40,566 nucleotides of DNA from Cellulomonas cellasea (GCF_006538745.1 NZ_BJLR01000032.1:1-40566), one strand, 5' to 3'. Shown: positions 1 through 13,055, counted from the stretch's first letter. Notes: generated by a model not told the origin, from the letters alone. Translations and numbers: made by a program.

Positions 1-79
1 CGGCGAGCCGGCGGGAGCCCGGGGGCGCGACCGGCACCGGCACGTGCTCGGCGGCACCGGTCGGCGTGGCGTCCGTCAT
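1..79 (-). CDS. N-terminal fragment of an unknown protein, leaves the window
   Basis: An ATG at 79 on the minus strand opens a frame that stays open to the window edge and encodes about 26 residues, beginning MTDATPTGAAEHVPVPVAPP. A GGGAG sequence lies 8 bases before the ATG, a good ribosome-binding distance. The visible residues are low-complexity Pro/Val/Ala, typical of a disordered N-terminus, so no family can be named. It would be the next gene in the same direction after the GNAT gene, separated by the repeat tract. It could be chance, because frames in this GC-rich DNA stay open easily. Confidence 0.4.
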   Translation of the reverse strand, partial: MTDATPTGAAEHVPVPVAPPGSRRLA

Positions 80-152
80 CGCTGCTGCTCCCGTGTCTCG
101 GTGGGGCCGGTCCGTCCCGTCGGGCCGGTCGACCCGGAGGGCTGGTCCGGCC

Positions 153-242
153 GGTCGGGCCGGTCGGGCCGGTCGGGCCGGTCGGGCCGCTCGGGCTGGT
201 CGGGCCGGTCGGGCCGGTCGGGCTGGTCGGGCTCGTCGGGCT
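153..242. repeat. 9-bp tandem repeat, ten units
   Basis: Ten consecutive 9-bp units based on GGTCGGGCC run from 153 to 242. Six are exact and four have one or two changes (GGTCGGGCT twice, GCTCGGGCT, CGTCGGGCT). Related but degenerate copies extend on both sides. The 9-bp period would keep a reading frame, but no flanking gene runs through it. It may be a slippage-prone spacer. Confidence 0.9.
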
Positions 243-250
243 GGTCGGCG

Positions 251-278
251 GAGTCCGGCTGGTGGGCCGGCCGGACTC
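251..278 (-). terminator. Possible terminator hairpin after the GNAT gene
   Basis: GAGTCCGGC (251-259) and GCCGGACTC (270-278) form a perfect 9-bp stem with a 10-base loop. It lies about 160 bases downstream of the GNAT stop codon in the direction of transcription. There is no T-run, as is common for actinobacterial hairpins. It may end the ligA-GNAT transcript. Confidence 0.35.
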
Positions 279-435
279 CGCGCAGCGGGTCCGGGTGGTC
301 GGCCGGGTGGTCGGCCGGGTCCCGCTGGTCGGCGCACAGCCTAGGGGCACCGCGACGGGGAACCGGGCGCGCCGGACGTGCAGGCCCGGGTTCCGGTGGT
401 CCGGCGTGCCTGCGGCCGTGCGACGACCGGGCGGT

Positions 436-4717
<4,282 letters not shown>

Positions 4718-4721
<4 letters not shown>

Positions 4722-5746
4722 CCTTCGGCTCGCTCGGCGACGATCAGGGCGGCACGCACCGTACCGGCGAGCGCACCGCGGGCGTCGTCGGGGGTCGCGC
4801 CGGCACCGGCGGGCGGCGCGAGCACGACGACGTCGCGCAGCCGCTCGGCGGGCAGCCCGATGCGCCGCCACGGCTCGAGCAGCACGGCGGCCTGACCGGC
4901 GACGTCGGGTCCCGCGCACTGCGAGGACGCCTGCGGCGGGAGCTCGGCCCACAGCGCGGTGCCGCGCTCGACGAACTCGGCGACCCGCTCCCAGGCCCGC
5001 TCGTCGAAGCCGCCGACCGCGAGCGCGACGGCGTCGGCCCCGGAGTCGGCGACCGAGGCGATCGAGGACCAGGCCGACCCGCCGTGCACGACGACGCGCT
5101 CCGCCCCCGCGGCGCCGGCCCCGCGCAGCGCTCCGGTCACCGCGCGCAGCCGCTCGGCCGCGACCGGGGCGCGCACGGGCCGCAGCGCGGAGTAGCCGGA
5201 GAAGCTGGGCAGCACGCCCGCGACGACCTGCGCGAGCAGCGGCTCGTGCAGCACGACGGAGAGCGCCGCCCCGGGCACCGCGCGCCGGACCGCGGCCAGG
5301 TGCTCGACGAGCCCGGCCCCGAGCGACTCCGCGAGCTCGCTCACCGCGCCGGCGTCCGCCAGCACGCGGTCGCCGCGCGCGAGGTAGAGCGACGCCGCGA
5401 GCGTGAGCGGCCCGACGACGGGCACCACGAGCGGCCCGGTGTACCCGTGCGCGGCGACGGCGAGCACGTCGAGGCCCTCGCGCACGAGCGCCCGCGCCCG
5501 CGACTCGTCGTGGCCCGGTCGATCGGCGAGCTTCCAGCCGTGCACGCCGAGCTCGACGGGCATGTCGACGAGCAGCGCCGCGGCCTGCGCGGTGGCGTCC
5601 GCCCACGGACCGCGCGCCGGCAGTCGCACGAGGAACGGCAGCCCGTCGAGCCCCTCGGGGGTGTCCGCGAGGTCGCCGACGACGACGCTCTGCGCGTCGA
5701 GCAGGTCCTCGCCGGGCCAGACCGGGTGCCCGCTGACGCCCGTCAC
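4718..5746 (-). CDS. MetE-like (cobalamin-independent methionine synthase fold) protein, probably not a methionine synthase
   Basis: This 342-residue protein resembles the C-terminal barrel of MetE in length and layout and lies in the mnmA-ligA interval, where actinobacteria commonly carry such a gene. Genuine MetE binds zinc through a His-x-Cys pair and a later Cys. The matching places here read VVVHGGSAW (no cysteine) and [11 protein letters not shown] (no cysteine), so the zinc thiolate site seems absent. Methyl transfer to homocysteine is therefore doubtful. The start is the GTG at 5746, which overlaps the mnmA stop by 4 bases (GTGA); its own stop overlaps the next ATG. The fold call is fairly sure, the activity unknown. 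Confidence 0.8.
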
Positions 5747-6930
5747 GCGCGGTGCGCCGGGGTCGTCGCCGCGTCGGGCGTCGGCGCCTCGGGAACCGTG
5801 ACCGCGGGAACCGGCACCGCGGACGTCCGCACCGCGGGCGTGGTGGACGCCACCGTGGCCTGGCCGAGCACGCGCGTGCCGTCGTACAGCACGAGCGACT
5901 GGCCGGGCGCGACGCCGTGCAGCGAGCGCTGCGGGCCGTCGACGGTCACGTCGACCTCGACCGCCCCGCCGTCGAGCACCCGGGCGCGCGCCGCGACGGG
6001 CACGCCGTGCGCGCGCACCTGCACGGCGCACCCGAACCACCCGGGGCCGGGCTCGGTGAACCAGACGGCCTGCTCCCCCGCGATGCCCGCGACCTCGAGC
6101 GCCTCGACGGGCCCGACGACGACGCGCCGGTTCACCGGCTCGACCGCGAGCACGTACCGGGGCCGCCCGTCGGGCGCGGGCCGTCCGATCGCGAGGCCCT
6201 TGCGCTGCCCGACGGTGTACGCGTACGCCCCGTCGTGCGCGCCCAGGACCGTGCCGTCGGCGTCGACGATGTCGCCGGGCTGCGAGCCGAGCCGGTCGCG
6301 CAGGAACCCCTGCGTGTCCCCGTCGGCGACGAAGCAGATGTCGTACGAGTCGGGCTTGGCCGAGACCGAGAGCCCACGCGCGGCGGCCTCGGCCCGCACC
6401 TCGTCCTTGGACGTGACCTCGCCGAGCGGGAACATCGCGCGGGCGAGCCGGTCGGGGCCCATCACGGCGAGCACGTACGACTGGTCCTTGGCGGCGTCGC
6501 GGGAGCGGTGCAGCTCGCGCGTGCCGTCGGGGCGGGTCACGACGCTCGCGTAGTGGCCCGTGCAGACCGCGTCGAAGCCGAGCGCGAGCGCCTTGTCGAG
6601 CAGCGCCTCGAACTTGATGTGCTCGTTGCAGCGCACGCACGGGTTGGGCGTGCGGCCCGCGGCGTACTCGCTGAGGAAGTCGGCGACGACGGTGTCCTCG
6701 AACCGCTCGGACAGGTCCCACACGTAGTACGGGATGCCGAGCACGTCGGCGGCGCGCCGCGCGTCGCCGGCGTCCTCGATCGAGCAGCAGCCGCGCGAGC
6801 CGGTGCGGAACTGGTCGCGCGTGCGCGAGAGCGCCATGTGGACGGCGACGACGTCGTGCCCGGCGTCGACCGCGCGTGCCGCGGCGACGGCCGAGTCGAC
6901 GCCCCCGGACAGGGCCGCGAGGACGCGCAT
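5743..6930 (-). CDS. mnmA: tRNA 2-thiouridylase MnmA
   Basis: This enzyme places sulfur on uridine 34 of Glu, Gln and Lys tRNAs, using persulfide sulfur from IscS and ATP. The 395-residue length fits the family. The PP-loop SGGVDS lies near the N-terminus (residues 8-13). The two catalytic cysteines are visible in NPCVRCNEH and [10 protein letters not shown]. Start and stop are embedded in the operon: its ATG at 6930 shares one base with the iscS stop, and its stop overlaps the next GTG. A Thr/Pro/Ala-rich tail of about 35 residues follows the C-terminal barrel. The adjacent cysteine desulfurase supports the function. Confidence 0.97.
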   Translation of the reverse strand: MRVLAALSGGVDSAVAAARAVDAGHDVVAVHMALSRTRDQFRTGSRGCCSIEDAGDARRAADVLGIPYYVWDLSERFEDTVVADFLSEYAAGRTPNPCVRCNEHIKFEALLDKALALGFDAVCTGHYASVVTRPDGTRELHRSRDAAKDQSYVLAVMGPDRLARAMFPLGEVTSKDEVRAEAAARGLSVSAKPDSYDICFVADGDTQGFLRDRLGSQPGDIVDADGTVLGAHDGAYAYTVGQRKGLAIGRPAPDGRPRYVLAVEPVNRRVVVGPVEALEVAGIAGEQAVWFTEPGPGWFGCAVQVRAHGVPVAARARVLDGGAVEVDVTVDGPQRSLHGVAPGQSLVLYDGTRVLGQATVASTTPAVRTSAVPVPAVTVPEAPTPDAATTPAHRA

Positions 6931-8153
6931 CAGCGGGCCCCGCTCGGCTGGCGGTGCCCACGGTCGGCGCGGTCGGACCGGCCCGCGAGGCCCGCGGCTC
7001 GCGCCCGGTCGACGACCCCGGGCAGCGCGGTCAGCAGCGCGTCGACGTCGGCCCGCCTCGAGGTGTGGCCGAGCGAGAACCGCAGCGCGCCGCGCGCGTC
7101 GTCCTCGTCGACCCCCATCGCGAGCAGCACGTGGCTCGGTCGCGGGACGCCCGCCTGGCACGCCGACCCCGTCGAGCACGCGACGCCGGCCGAGTCGAGC
7201 AGGTACAGCAGCGAGTCGCCCTCGCAGCCGGGGAAGGTGAAATGTGCGTTGGCGGGCAGCCGCCGGGCGGCGTCCTCGGGGCCGCGCAGCACCGCGCCCG
7301 GGACGGCCGCGCGCACGCCCGCGACGAGCGCGTCCCGCAGCTCGGTGAGCCGCTGCGCGGTGGCCTCGCGGGCCGCGACCGCGGAGTCGACGGCGACCGC
7401 GAACGACGCGATCGCGGGCGCGTCCAGCGTCCCCGAGCGGACCCCGCGCTCCTGCCCGCCGCCGTGCAGGACGGGCGTGAGCTCGAGCCCGCGGCGGGCG
7501 AGCAGCGCCCCGACGCCGCCGGGGCCGCCGACCTTGTGCCCGCTGACGGTGAGCGCGTCGAGCCCCGACGCCGCGAAGTCGACCGGCACCTGGCCCACGG
7601 CCTGGACCGCGTCGGCGTGCACCGGGATGCCGTGGCGGCGCGCGAGCGAGACGACGTCGTGCAACGGCTGCAGCGCTCCCACCTCGTTGTTCGCCCACAT
7701 CACGGAGATCAGCGCGACCTGCTCGGCGTGCTCGTCGAGCTCGGCCCGCAGCGCGTCGAGGTCGAGCACCCCGTCCGCGTCGACCGGCAGGAGCACGATC
7801 TCGGCACCCGCGTGCTCGGCCATCCAGAAGGCGGGGTCGAGCACCGCGTGGTGCTCGACCGCGGAAACGAGGATGCGCCGGCGCGAGGGGTCGTGCGTGC
7901 GCCGCCCCCAGAACAGCCCCTTGACCGCGAGGTTGTCCGCCTCGGTGCCCCCACCGGTCACGACGACCTCGCTCGGGCGCGCGCCGAGGGCGGCCGCGAG
8001 GCGCTCGCGCCCCTCCTCGACGGTGCGCCGCGCCGCCCGTCCGGCGGCGTGCAGCGACGACGGGTTGCCGGTCCGGACCAGGTGCTCGGTGAGGACGGCG
8101 ACCGCCTCGGGGAGCATCGGCGTGGTCGCCGCATGGTCCAGATAGACACTCAC
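6930..8153 (-). CDS. iscS: Cysteine desulfurase, IscS/NifS type
   Basis: This PLP enzyme takes sulfur from cysteine and passes it on as persulfide, here most likely to MnmA encoded directly downstream. The 407-residue form starts at the GTG at 8153 ([12 protein letters not shown]). That start is preferred because TACACT lies exactly 7 bases upstream, as expected for a leaderless transcript; the GTG at 8159 would overlap the -10 spacing. The PLP lysine is in [13 protein letters not shown] and the catalytic cysteine in [13 protein letters not shown]. The family is clear. Whether it also serves Fe-S cluster assembly cannot be told, since no scaffold gene is nearby. Confidence 0.95.
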   Translation of the reverse strand: MSVYLDHAATTPMLPEAVAVLTEHLVRTGNPSSLHAAGRAARRTVEEGRERLAAALGARPSEVVVTGGGTEADNLAVKGLFWGRRTHDPSRRRILVSAVEHHAVLDPAFWMAEHAGAEIVLLPVDADGVLDLDALRAELDEHAEQVALISVMWANNEVGALQPLHDVVSLARRHGIPVHADAVQAVGQVPVDFAASGLDALTVSGHKVGGPGGVGALLARRGLELTPVLHGGGQERGVRSGTLDAPAIASFAVAVDSAVAAREATAQRLTELRDALVAGVRAAVPGAVLRGPEDAARRLPANAHFTFPGCEGDSLLYLLDSAGVACSTGSACQAGVPRPSHVLLAMGVDEDDARGALRFSLGHTSRRADVDALLTALPGVVDRARAAGLAGRSDRADRGHRQPSGAR

Positions 8154-8160
8154 CTGCACG

Positions 8161-8166
8161 AGTGTA
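8161..8166 (-). promoter_or_regulatory. -10 box of a leaderless iscS promoter
   Basis: TACACT on the minus strand is followed by 7 bases and then the GTG at 8153. This spacing is typical of actinobacterial leaderless genes. It overlaps the divergent promoter region of the phosphotransferase gene. Confidence 0.5.
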
Positions 8167-8179
8167 CGAACCGCGCTGG

Positions 8180-8185
8180 CAGGAT
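8180..8185 (+). promoter_or_regulatory. -10-like box of a leaderless phosphotransferase promoter
   Basis: CAGGAT lies 6 bases before the GTG at 8192 and resembles the TAnnnT box in all but the first base. The AGGA within it could instead act as a ribosome-binding site 7 bases from the start. Confidence 0.35.
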
Positions 8186-8191
8186 GTGTGC

Positions 8192-9181
8192 GTGAGTCCC
8201 GACGCCGTCTACCCCTCGCCGCTCGCCTTCAGCGGTCAGCGCCTCGACTGGCGCGACCTGCCGCGGGCCGTGCGCGCGCGCATCGCGGAGCTCGCGGGGT
8301 CCCAGGTGAGCGCCGAGACGAGCGCGACGACGGGGTTCAGCCCGGGTTTCGCGGCGGTCCTCGAGCTCGCGGACGGGCGCGGGGTGTTCGTCAAGGCGGT
8401 CTCCCCGGAGCAGAACCCGACGTCGCCCGAGTTCGCCCGCGCCGAGATCCGTGCGGCGGCGGCGCTCCCGCCCGAGGTCCCCGCGCCGCGGCTGCTGTGG
8501 TTCGACGAGGACGGCGACTGGGTCCTGCTGGGCTTCGAGGTCTCGCACGGGCGCCCGCCGCTGCTGCCGTGGGACCCGGAGGAGCTCGCGCTCGTGCTCG
8601 ACGCGCTCGTGCCGCTGGCCCACGCCCAGCCGCTGCCCGGCCACCGGCTGCCGCGCACGGACGACCTGCTCGCGCCCGACTTCACCGGCTGGCGCTCGCT
8701 CGCCCGGTGGCCGCAGGACGAGCTCGAGGGCGCGGCACGCCTGGCCGGCGACCTCGGCCGGTGGGCGCACGAGCACCTCGACGACCTGGTGCGGTGGGAG
8801 CAGGACGCGCTGCGGGTGTGCGCGGGCGACGCGCTCGTGCACGGGGACCTGCGGGCCGACAACATCATGATCGACCGGGACCGGAACCGGGTCGCGCTCA
8901 TCGACTGGCCGCACGCGAGCGTCGGGGCCCCGTGGCTGGACCTGGCCTTCATGCTCCCGAGCATCGCGATGCAGGGCGGCGGAGACCCGCAGGAGATCTT
9001 CTGGTCGCACCCGGTCTCCGAGGGCGTCAGCCCCGCGGACCTGCGCGCCGGTCTGGCCGGGCTCGCGGGCTTCTTCGCGTACGGGTCGCTGCAGCCGGCG
9101 CCCCTGGGGATCCCGAACCTGCGCCGGTTCCAGCGGGCGCAGGGCGCGCAGGCGCTCGCGTGGCTGCGGGACCTCGCCTGA
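8192..9181 (+). CDS. APH/ChoK-type phosphotransferase family protein
   Basis: This 329-residue protein has a small-molecule kinase fold. The Brenner motif is [14 protein letters not shown] and the metal-binding aspartate lies in [20 protein letters not shown]. An N-terminal lobe contains VFVKAVSP, the likely ATP-contacting lysine. Such proteins phosphorylate aminoglycosides, macrolides, homoserine, choline or sugars; the substrate cannot be assigned and resistance should not be assumed. The GTG at 8192 is chosen because AGGA lies 7 bases upstream and a -10-like box sits in the same place; an upstream ATG at 8162 lies inside the iscS promoter. It is transcribed against iscS and is followed by the CE15 gene. 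Confidence 0.85.
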   Translation: MSPDAVYPSPLAFSGQRLDWRDLPRAVRARIAELAGSQVSAETSATTGFSPGFAAVLELADGRGVFVKAVSPEQNPTSPEFARAEIRAAAALPPEVPAPRLLWFDEDGDWVLLGFEVSHGRPPLLPWDPEELALVLDALVPLAHAQPLPGHRLPRTDDLLAPDFTGWRSLARWPQDELEGAARLAGDLGRWAHEHLDDLVRWEQDALRVCAGDALVHGDLRADNIMIDRDRNRVALIDWPHASVGAPWLDLAFMLPSIAMQGGGDPQEIFWSHPVSEGVSPADLRAGLAGLAGFFAYGSLQPAPLGIPNLRRFQRAQGAQALAWLRDLA

Positions 9182-9191
9182 CCTGCTCGGC

Positions 9192-9204
9192 GCGAAACTT
9201 TCGC
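9192..9204. promoter_or_regulatory. Palindrome GCGAAACTTTCGC, xylanase-type operator
   Basis: This is a perfect 13-bp palindrome around a central C. CGAAACTTTCG-type inverted repeats are known in front of xylanase genes of Streptomyces, where they act in induction control. Its place upstream of a secreted glucuronoxylan esterase fits that role. A one-mismatch copy lies at 9422-9434. Confidence 0.6.
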
Positions 9205-9207
9205 ATG

Positions 9208-9219
9208 TGAGCGCGCTCA
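9208..9219. promoter_or_regulatory. Palindrome TGAGCGCGCTCA, LacI-like operator candidate
   Basis: A perfect 12-bp palindrome starts 4 bases after the first CGAAA palindrome. The GAGCG/CGCTC halves resemble cellobiose-type LacI operators (GAGCGCTC core) but with two extra central bases. Binding is uncertain. Confidence 0.35.
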
Positions 9220-9421
9220 TCGCCGCCCCAGCTCGACACGCCAGGACCGCCGGGTAGCCGACGCCGCGTCCGCCCGGGACTGACGAGATCACCCGATGCC
9301 GCGCGATGGCCCCTCGTCCGATCTCCACCGGTGAAGATCGCACCAAAGGGTTTCAGCACCTCGACACGCCTCCGCGGCGCCCGGACGCTCGGGTCGACCG
9401 GGAAGGATCCCGGGAAGAAGG

Positions 9422-9434
9422 GCGATAGTTTCGC
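9422..9434. promoter_or_regulatory. Second CGAAA-type palindrome, one mismatch
   Basis: GCGATAGTTTCGC matches the 9192-9204 palindrome with one broken base pair and lies about 50 bases before the CE15 start codon. A site here could block or guide RNA polymerase directly. Confidence 0.5.
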
Positions 9435-9482
9435 GGTCTCCTCGATGGCGAGGCGTCGCCTCCACCTGGAGGGAGAGCCCTG

Positions 9483-11144
9483 GTGACCAGATCGGGCCGC
9501 TCGAAGAACCGCTCGACGGTCGTCGTCCTGGCGGTGGTCGCGCTCGCGGCCGCCGCGGCGGTCGCCGACATCCCCCGCGCCGGGACCGCCCACGCGGCGC
9601 CGTTCGCGTCCGCCGTCGAGAACGAGGGCGCCGGCTGCGCGGTGCCGGCCCTCCCCGACGCCGGCTCGCTGCCGACGAACGCGAGGCTCCCCGACCCCTT
9701 CCAGCGGCTCGACGGCACCCGCATCGCCTCGCGCGCCGACTGGCGGTGCCAGCGCGAGCTGACCCGGCGGCTCGCCGAGAGGTTCGTCTACGGCGAGAAG
9801 CCCGCGAAGCCGACCGTCTCCGGGACCGTCTCGCGGACCGGCATCACCGTGAACACGTCTCACCAGGGCCGCAGCTCGAGCTTCTCCGCGAAGGTCGACC
9901 TCCCGAGCGGCACCGGCCCGTTCCCCGCCGTGATCGTCTACGGCAGCTTCGGCGGCGACACCGCCACGATCAAGGCCTCCGGCGCCGCCGTGATCAGCTA
10001 CGACCCCTACGCCGTCGGCAAGGAGGGCACCGGGCGCGCGAACAAGCAGGGAGCGTTCTACACGCTCTACGGCTCGTCGAGCAGCACGGGCCTCCTGATG
10101 TCCTGGGCGTGGGGCGTGAGCCGGATCATCGACGTGATCGAGCAGTCGGGCGGCACGATCCTGAAGGCCGACGCGACCGGCGTCACCGGCTGCTCGCGGT
10201 TCGGCAAGGGTGCCTTCGTCGCGGGAGCGTTCGATCAGCGCATCGCGCTCACGATGCCCATCGAGTCGGGCAGCGCAGGCGTGCCGATCTTCCGCGGCAT
10301 CCCCGGCGAGGGCGCCCAGAGCCTGAGCAGCGCCTACGGCGAGCAGCCCTGGCTCGGCGACGCGTTCGGCACGTTCACGGGCGGCCCGGCCCGGCTGCCG
10401 ATCGACACCCACCAGGTCGTCGGGCTCGTCGCCCCGCGCGGGCTGCTGATCATGGACAACCCGCACATCGCCAACCTGGGCCCGCGGTCCGCGAGCGTCG
10501 CTGCGCTCGGCGGCGCGGAGGTCTACCGGGCGCTCGGCGCGGGCGAGAACATCACCTACTGGTCCGACGTGCAGGACGGCAGCCACTGCGCCAACCGCGC
10601 CGAGTGGCGCACGCCGCTGCAGCAGAGCATCCAGAAGTTCCTGCTCGGCACGGGCAGCGCACCGGGCGCGATGCGCATCTCGAGCCGCGCGCAGGGCAAC
10701 CTCGCGGAGTGGCGCACCTGGCAGACGCCGACCCTCCCCGCGGGCCCCGAGCCGACGCCCACGGTGACCGCGACGCCGACCCCCACGGTCACCCCAGAGC
10801 CGACGCCCACCCCGACGCCCACCTCCGAGCCGACCCCGACCACGGACCCGGGGGCCGTCTGCACCGCGACCACGTCCGTCCAGCAGTGGAACGGCGGGTT
10901 CGTGGTGAGCGTGCGCGTGACCGCCGGCTCGGCGGCCATCCGCGGCTGGGACGTCGGCCTGACGCTCCCGGGCGGCGCGGCGATCACGAACGTCTGGAAC
11001 GCCGAGCGCAGCGCGGCCTCGGGGGCGGTCCGGCTGAGCAACGTCGCGTGGAACGGCGCCCTCGCCGCCGGGCAGGCGACCGAGCTCGGCTTCCAGGCCA
11101 CGGGCACCGGGAGCGGGATCAGCGCGACCTGCACGGCCCGCTGA
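9483..11144 (+). CDS. Secreted CE15 4-O-methyl-glucuronoyl esterase with CBM2
   Basis: CE15 enzymes cut ester links between glucuronic acid on xylan and lignin alcohols outside the cell. The 553-residue protein has an export signal (basic start, hydrophobic stretch from about 12, AHA-AP cleavage near 39), a CE15 domain (about 45-410), a Pro/Thr linker (about 420-458) and a C-terminal CBM2 (about 460-553) bounded by cysteines, with likely binding tryptophans (QQWNGG, GWDVG, NVWN, VAWNG). The catalytic serine is in GCSRFGKG (about 238), the family Glu in MPIESGSAG (about 261) and the histidine in GSHCANR (about 368). The start is GTG 9483, 7 bases after GGAGGGAG. A strong terminator follows. 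It probably binds cellulose or xylan surfaces. Confidence 0.92.
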   Translation: MTRSGRSKNRSTVVVLAVVALAAAAAVADIPRAGTAHAAPFASAVENEGAGCAVPALPDAGSLPTNARLPDPFQRLDGTRIASRADWRCQRELTRRLAERFVYGEKPAKPTVSGTVSRTGITVNTSHQGRSSSFSAKVDLPSGTGPFPAVIVYGSFGGDTATIKASGAAVISYDPYAVGKEGTGRANKQGAFYTLYGSSSSTGLLMSWAWGVSRIIDVIEQSGGTILKADATGVTGCSRFGKGAFVAGAFDQRIALTMPIESGSAGVPIFRGIPGEGAQSLSSAYGEQPWLGDAFGTFTGGPARLPIDTHQVVGLVAPRGLLIMDNPHIANLGPRSASVAALGGAEVYRALGAGENITYWSDVQDGSHCANRAEWRTPLQQSIQKFLLGTGSAPGAMRISSRAQGNLAEWRTWQTPTLPAGPEPTPTVTATPTPTVTPEPTPTPTPTSEPTPTTDPGAVCTATTSVQQWNGGFVVSVRVTAGSAAIRGWDVGLTLPGGAAITNVWNAERSAASGAVRLSNVAWNGALAAGQATELGFQATGTGSGISATCTAR

Positions 11145-11153
11145 CCGACGACG

Positions 11154-11195
11154 ACGGGCCGGTGCGACGGGGTCACCCCCACCGCACCGGCCCGT
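11154..11195. terminator. Bidirectional terminator between CE15 gene and etfA
   Basis: The arms 11154-11166 (ACGGGCCGGTGCG) and 11183-11195 (CGCACCGGCCCGT) pair perfectly over 13 bp, and the loop itself contains a GGGG/CCCC pair. It sits between two convergent genes and can serve both. Confidence 0.8.
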
Positions 11196-11217
11196 GCGTG
11201 CGTCGCGCGCCGGGCGG

Positions 11218-12225
11218 TCAGCCCTGGAGCCGCCGCAGCTCGGCCGCGGTCTGCGGCAGCACGGTGAAGAGGTCGCCCACGATGCCGTAGTCCGCGATCT
11301 CGAAGATCGGCGACTCGGGGTCGGAGTTCACGGCGACGATCGTGCCCGACGACTGCATCCCGCCGCGGTGGTGCACCGCGCCCGAGACGCCCGCGCCGAT
11401 GTAGAGCTTGGGGGCGATCGTGACGCCGGTCTGGCCGATCTGGGCGTCGTGCCCGATCCAGCCCTCGTCGGTCGCGACGCGCGTGGCGCCGACCGCTCCG
11501 CCGAGCACGTCGGCGAGCTCCTCGACCGCGGAGAAGTCGCCGTTGGTGCCGCGGCCGCCGACCACGACGACCTGCGCCTCGCCGAGCGCCGGGCGGTCGG
11601 ACGCGACGCGCTCCGTGTGCTCGACGACGCTCGCCCGGCCGGCCGCCTCGCTCACGGCGACGATCAGCCGCTCGATCGCGGGGACCGTCGCGGCGTCCGC
11701 GGGGACGGGCTGCACCGAGTTGGCCTTGAGCGCGACGACCGCGAGCGCGGTGCGGATCGCGCAGCGCGTGGTCCACGTGCCCGCGAACACCGTCTTGGCG
11801 GCCACGACGCGGCCCTGGTCGTCGACCTCGGCGCCCGAGGCGTCGACGACGACCCCGGCGCGCGCCGCGACACCGACGCGCGCGGCGACCTCCTTGTTCT
11901 CGAACGACGAGGTCAGCAGCAGCGCCGCGGCGCCGGTGCCGGCCGCGAGCGCCGTGAGGCCCTCCGCGACGACCGGGCTGAGCCGCGCGTCGGCGGACCC
12001 GAGGTCGAGCACGTGCACGGCCTCGACGCCGTGCTCGCCGAGCTGGGCGAGCGTGGCGTCGTCGGGCCCGGCGGCCGCGGGGGTGCCGGCCGCGGCGACC
12101 CACGCGCCGTGCACCGGGCCGAGGCTGCGGGCGATGGTCAGGAGCTCCAGGACGGTCGTGCGCAGGGCGCCGGTCGACGCGTGGTCGAGCAGCACGAGCA
12201 CGGGGCCGGTCAGGGTCGTCGTCAT
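11218..12225 (-). CDS. etfA: Electron transfer flavoprotein alpha subunit
   Basis: EtfA binds FAD and, with EtfB, carries electrons from acyl-CoA and other dehydrogenases towards the quinone pool. The 335-residue length is normal. The C-terminal FAD domain is clear: VATDEGWIGHDAQIGQTG, then APKLYIGAGVSGAVHHR and the SGTIVAVNSDPESPIFEIADYGIVGD signature. The ATG at 12225 has GAGGA about 10 bases upstream. It lies 28 bases after etfB in one operon. No dehydrogenase partner is in the same transcript. Confidence 0.96.
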   Translation of the reverse strand: MTTTLTGPVLVLLDHASTGALRTTVLELLTIARSLGPVHGAWVAAAGTPAAAGPDDATLAQLGEHGVEAVHVLDLGSADARLSPVVAEGLTALAAGTGAAALLLTSSFENKEVAARVGVAARAGVVVDASGAEVDDQGRVVAAKTVFAGTWTTRCAIRTALAVVALKANSVQPVPADAATVPAIERLIVAVSEAAGRASVVEHTERVASDRPALGEAQVVVVGGRGTNGDFSAVEELADVLGGAVGATRVATDEGWIGHDAQIGQTGVTIAPKLYIGAGVSGAVHHRGGMQSSGTIVAVNSDPESPIFEIADYGIVGDLFTVLPQTAAELRRLQG

Positions 12226-12253
12226 GATGGTGCGGTCCTCCGGGACTCGGTGC

Positions 12254-13042
12254 TCAGACCAGCTTGTTCTCGACGAGCCACGCGGCGAGCCGCAGGCCCG
12301 CCTCGCCGTCGTCGTTGACGAGCACGCGGTTCTCGCGCGGCGGGCGCGGCGCGGCCTCGACGACCTCGGTCCACGCGGCGTCGCCGCCGACCGACGCGGG
12401 GTCGACGCCCAGGTCGGCGAGCGTCAGGACGTCGACGGGCTTCTTGCGGGCGGCCATGATGCCCTTGAAGTTCGGATAGCGCGGGTCGTTCGCCTGGTCG
12501 GTGACCGAGACGAGCGCCGGGAGCGGCGCGGTGAGCACCTCGCTCGCGTGGTCGAGCTCGCGGCGCACCGTGACGGCGCCGTCGGCGACGGTGAGCTCGG
12601 CGGCGAGCGTGAGCTGCGGCAGGTCGAGCTCCGCGGCGAGTGCGCTCGGCAGCAGCGACGTCAGGCCGTCGAGCCCCGCCATGCCCGTGACCACGAGGTC
12701 GACGGGCGCGTCCGCGCCGATTCGGCGGATCGCGGCCGCGAGCACCGTCGCGGTCCCGAAGACGTCCGACCCGGCGACCGCGTCGTCGAGCACGTGAACG
12801 GCCTGCTCGGCACCCATCTGCAGGCCCTTGCGGACCGCGTCGACCGCGTCGTCCGGTCCGACCGTGAGCGCGACCACCTCCCCGCCGTGCTCCTCGACGA
12901 GCGCGAGCGCCGCCTCGAGGGCGTTCTCGTCGAGCTCGTTCAGCGTCCCGTCCCCCTGGTCACGGACGACGCGACCGTCGGGTCCGAGCGCCCGCTCCGA
13001 CTGGATGTCCGGCACGTGCTTGACGCACACCACGATTCTCAC
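12254..13042 (-). CDS. etfB: Electron transfer flavoprotein beta subunit
   Basis: EtfB pairs with EtfA and binds AMP. The 262-residue protein begins VRIVVCVKHVPDIQSE and contains LNELDENALEAAL, MGAEQAVHV, DLVVTGMAGLDG and PRYPNFKGIMAARKKP, all typical of the family. The GTG at 13042 is supported by TAACGT exactly 7 bases upstream, a leaderless arrangement; frames that stay open further upstream run antisense to glgX and are not genuine. It is divergent from glgX across 72 bases. Confidence 0.96.
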   Translation of the reverse strand: MRIVVCVKHVPDIQSERALGPDGRVVRDQGDGTLNELDENALEAALALVEEHGGEVVALTVGPDDAVDAVRKGLQMGAEQAVHVLDDAVAGSDVFGTATVLAAAIRRIGADAPVDLVVTGMAGLDGLTSLLPSALAAELDLPQLTLAAELTVADGAVTVRRELDHASEVLTAPLPALVSVTDQANDPRYPNFKGIMAARKKPVDVLTLADLGVDPASVGGDAAWTEVVEAAPRPPRENRVLVNDDGEAGLRLAAWLVENKLV

Positions 13043-13049
13043 GCGCGGA

Positions 13050-13055
13050 ACGTTA
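13050..13055 (-). promoter_or_regulatory. -10 box of a leaderless etfB promoter
   Basis: TAACGT on the minus strand, 7 bases before the GTG at 13042. Confidence 0.5.

Larger units (their letters stand above)
80..435. other. Gene-poor repeat-rich spacer
   Basis: This 356-bp stretch lies between the GNAT stop codon and the partial gene at the left edge. It holds the 9-bp tandem repeat array (153-242), a 9-bp-stem hairpin (251-278) and a 12-bp direct repeat pair (292-303 and 304-315). Frames across it are open in several phases only because the DNA lacks A/T-rich stop codons. Their products are Gly/Arg/Ser strings with no protein character. Confidence 0.7.
9182..9482 (+). other. Regulatory spacer before the CE15 esterase gene
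   Basis: This 301-bp stretch has no convincing gene. It contains two related palindromes (9192-9204 and 9422-9434), a third palindrome of another type (9208-9219), a small hairpin GGCGA/TCGCC at 9447-9460 and the ribosome-binding site GGAGGGAG (9468-9475). It appears to be a controlled promoter region. Confidence 0.6.

Noticed and set aside
153-242. CRISPR array
   Set aside because: Units are 9 bp without spacers and there are no cas genes.
8192-9181. Aminoglycoside resistance gene
   Set aside because: The APH fold alone does not show antibiotic activity; many such kinases act on metabolites.
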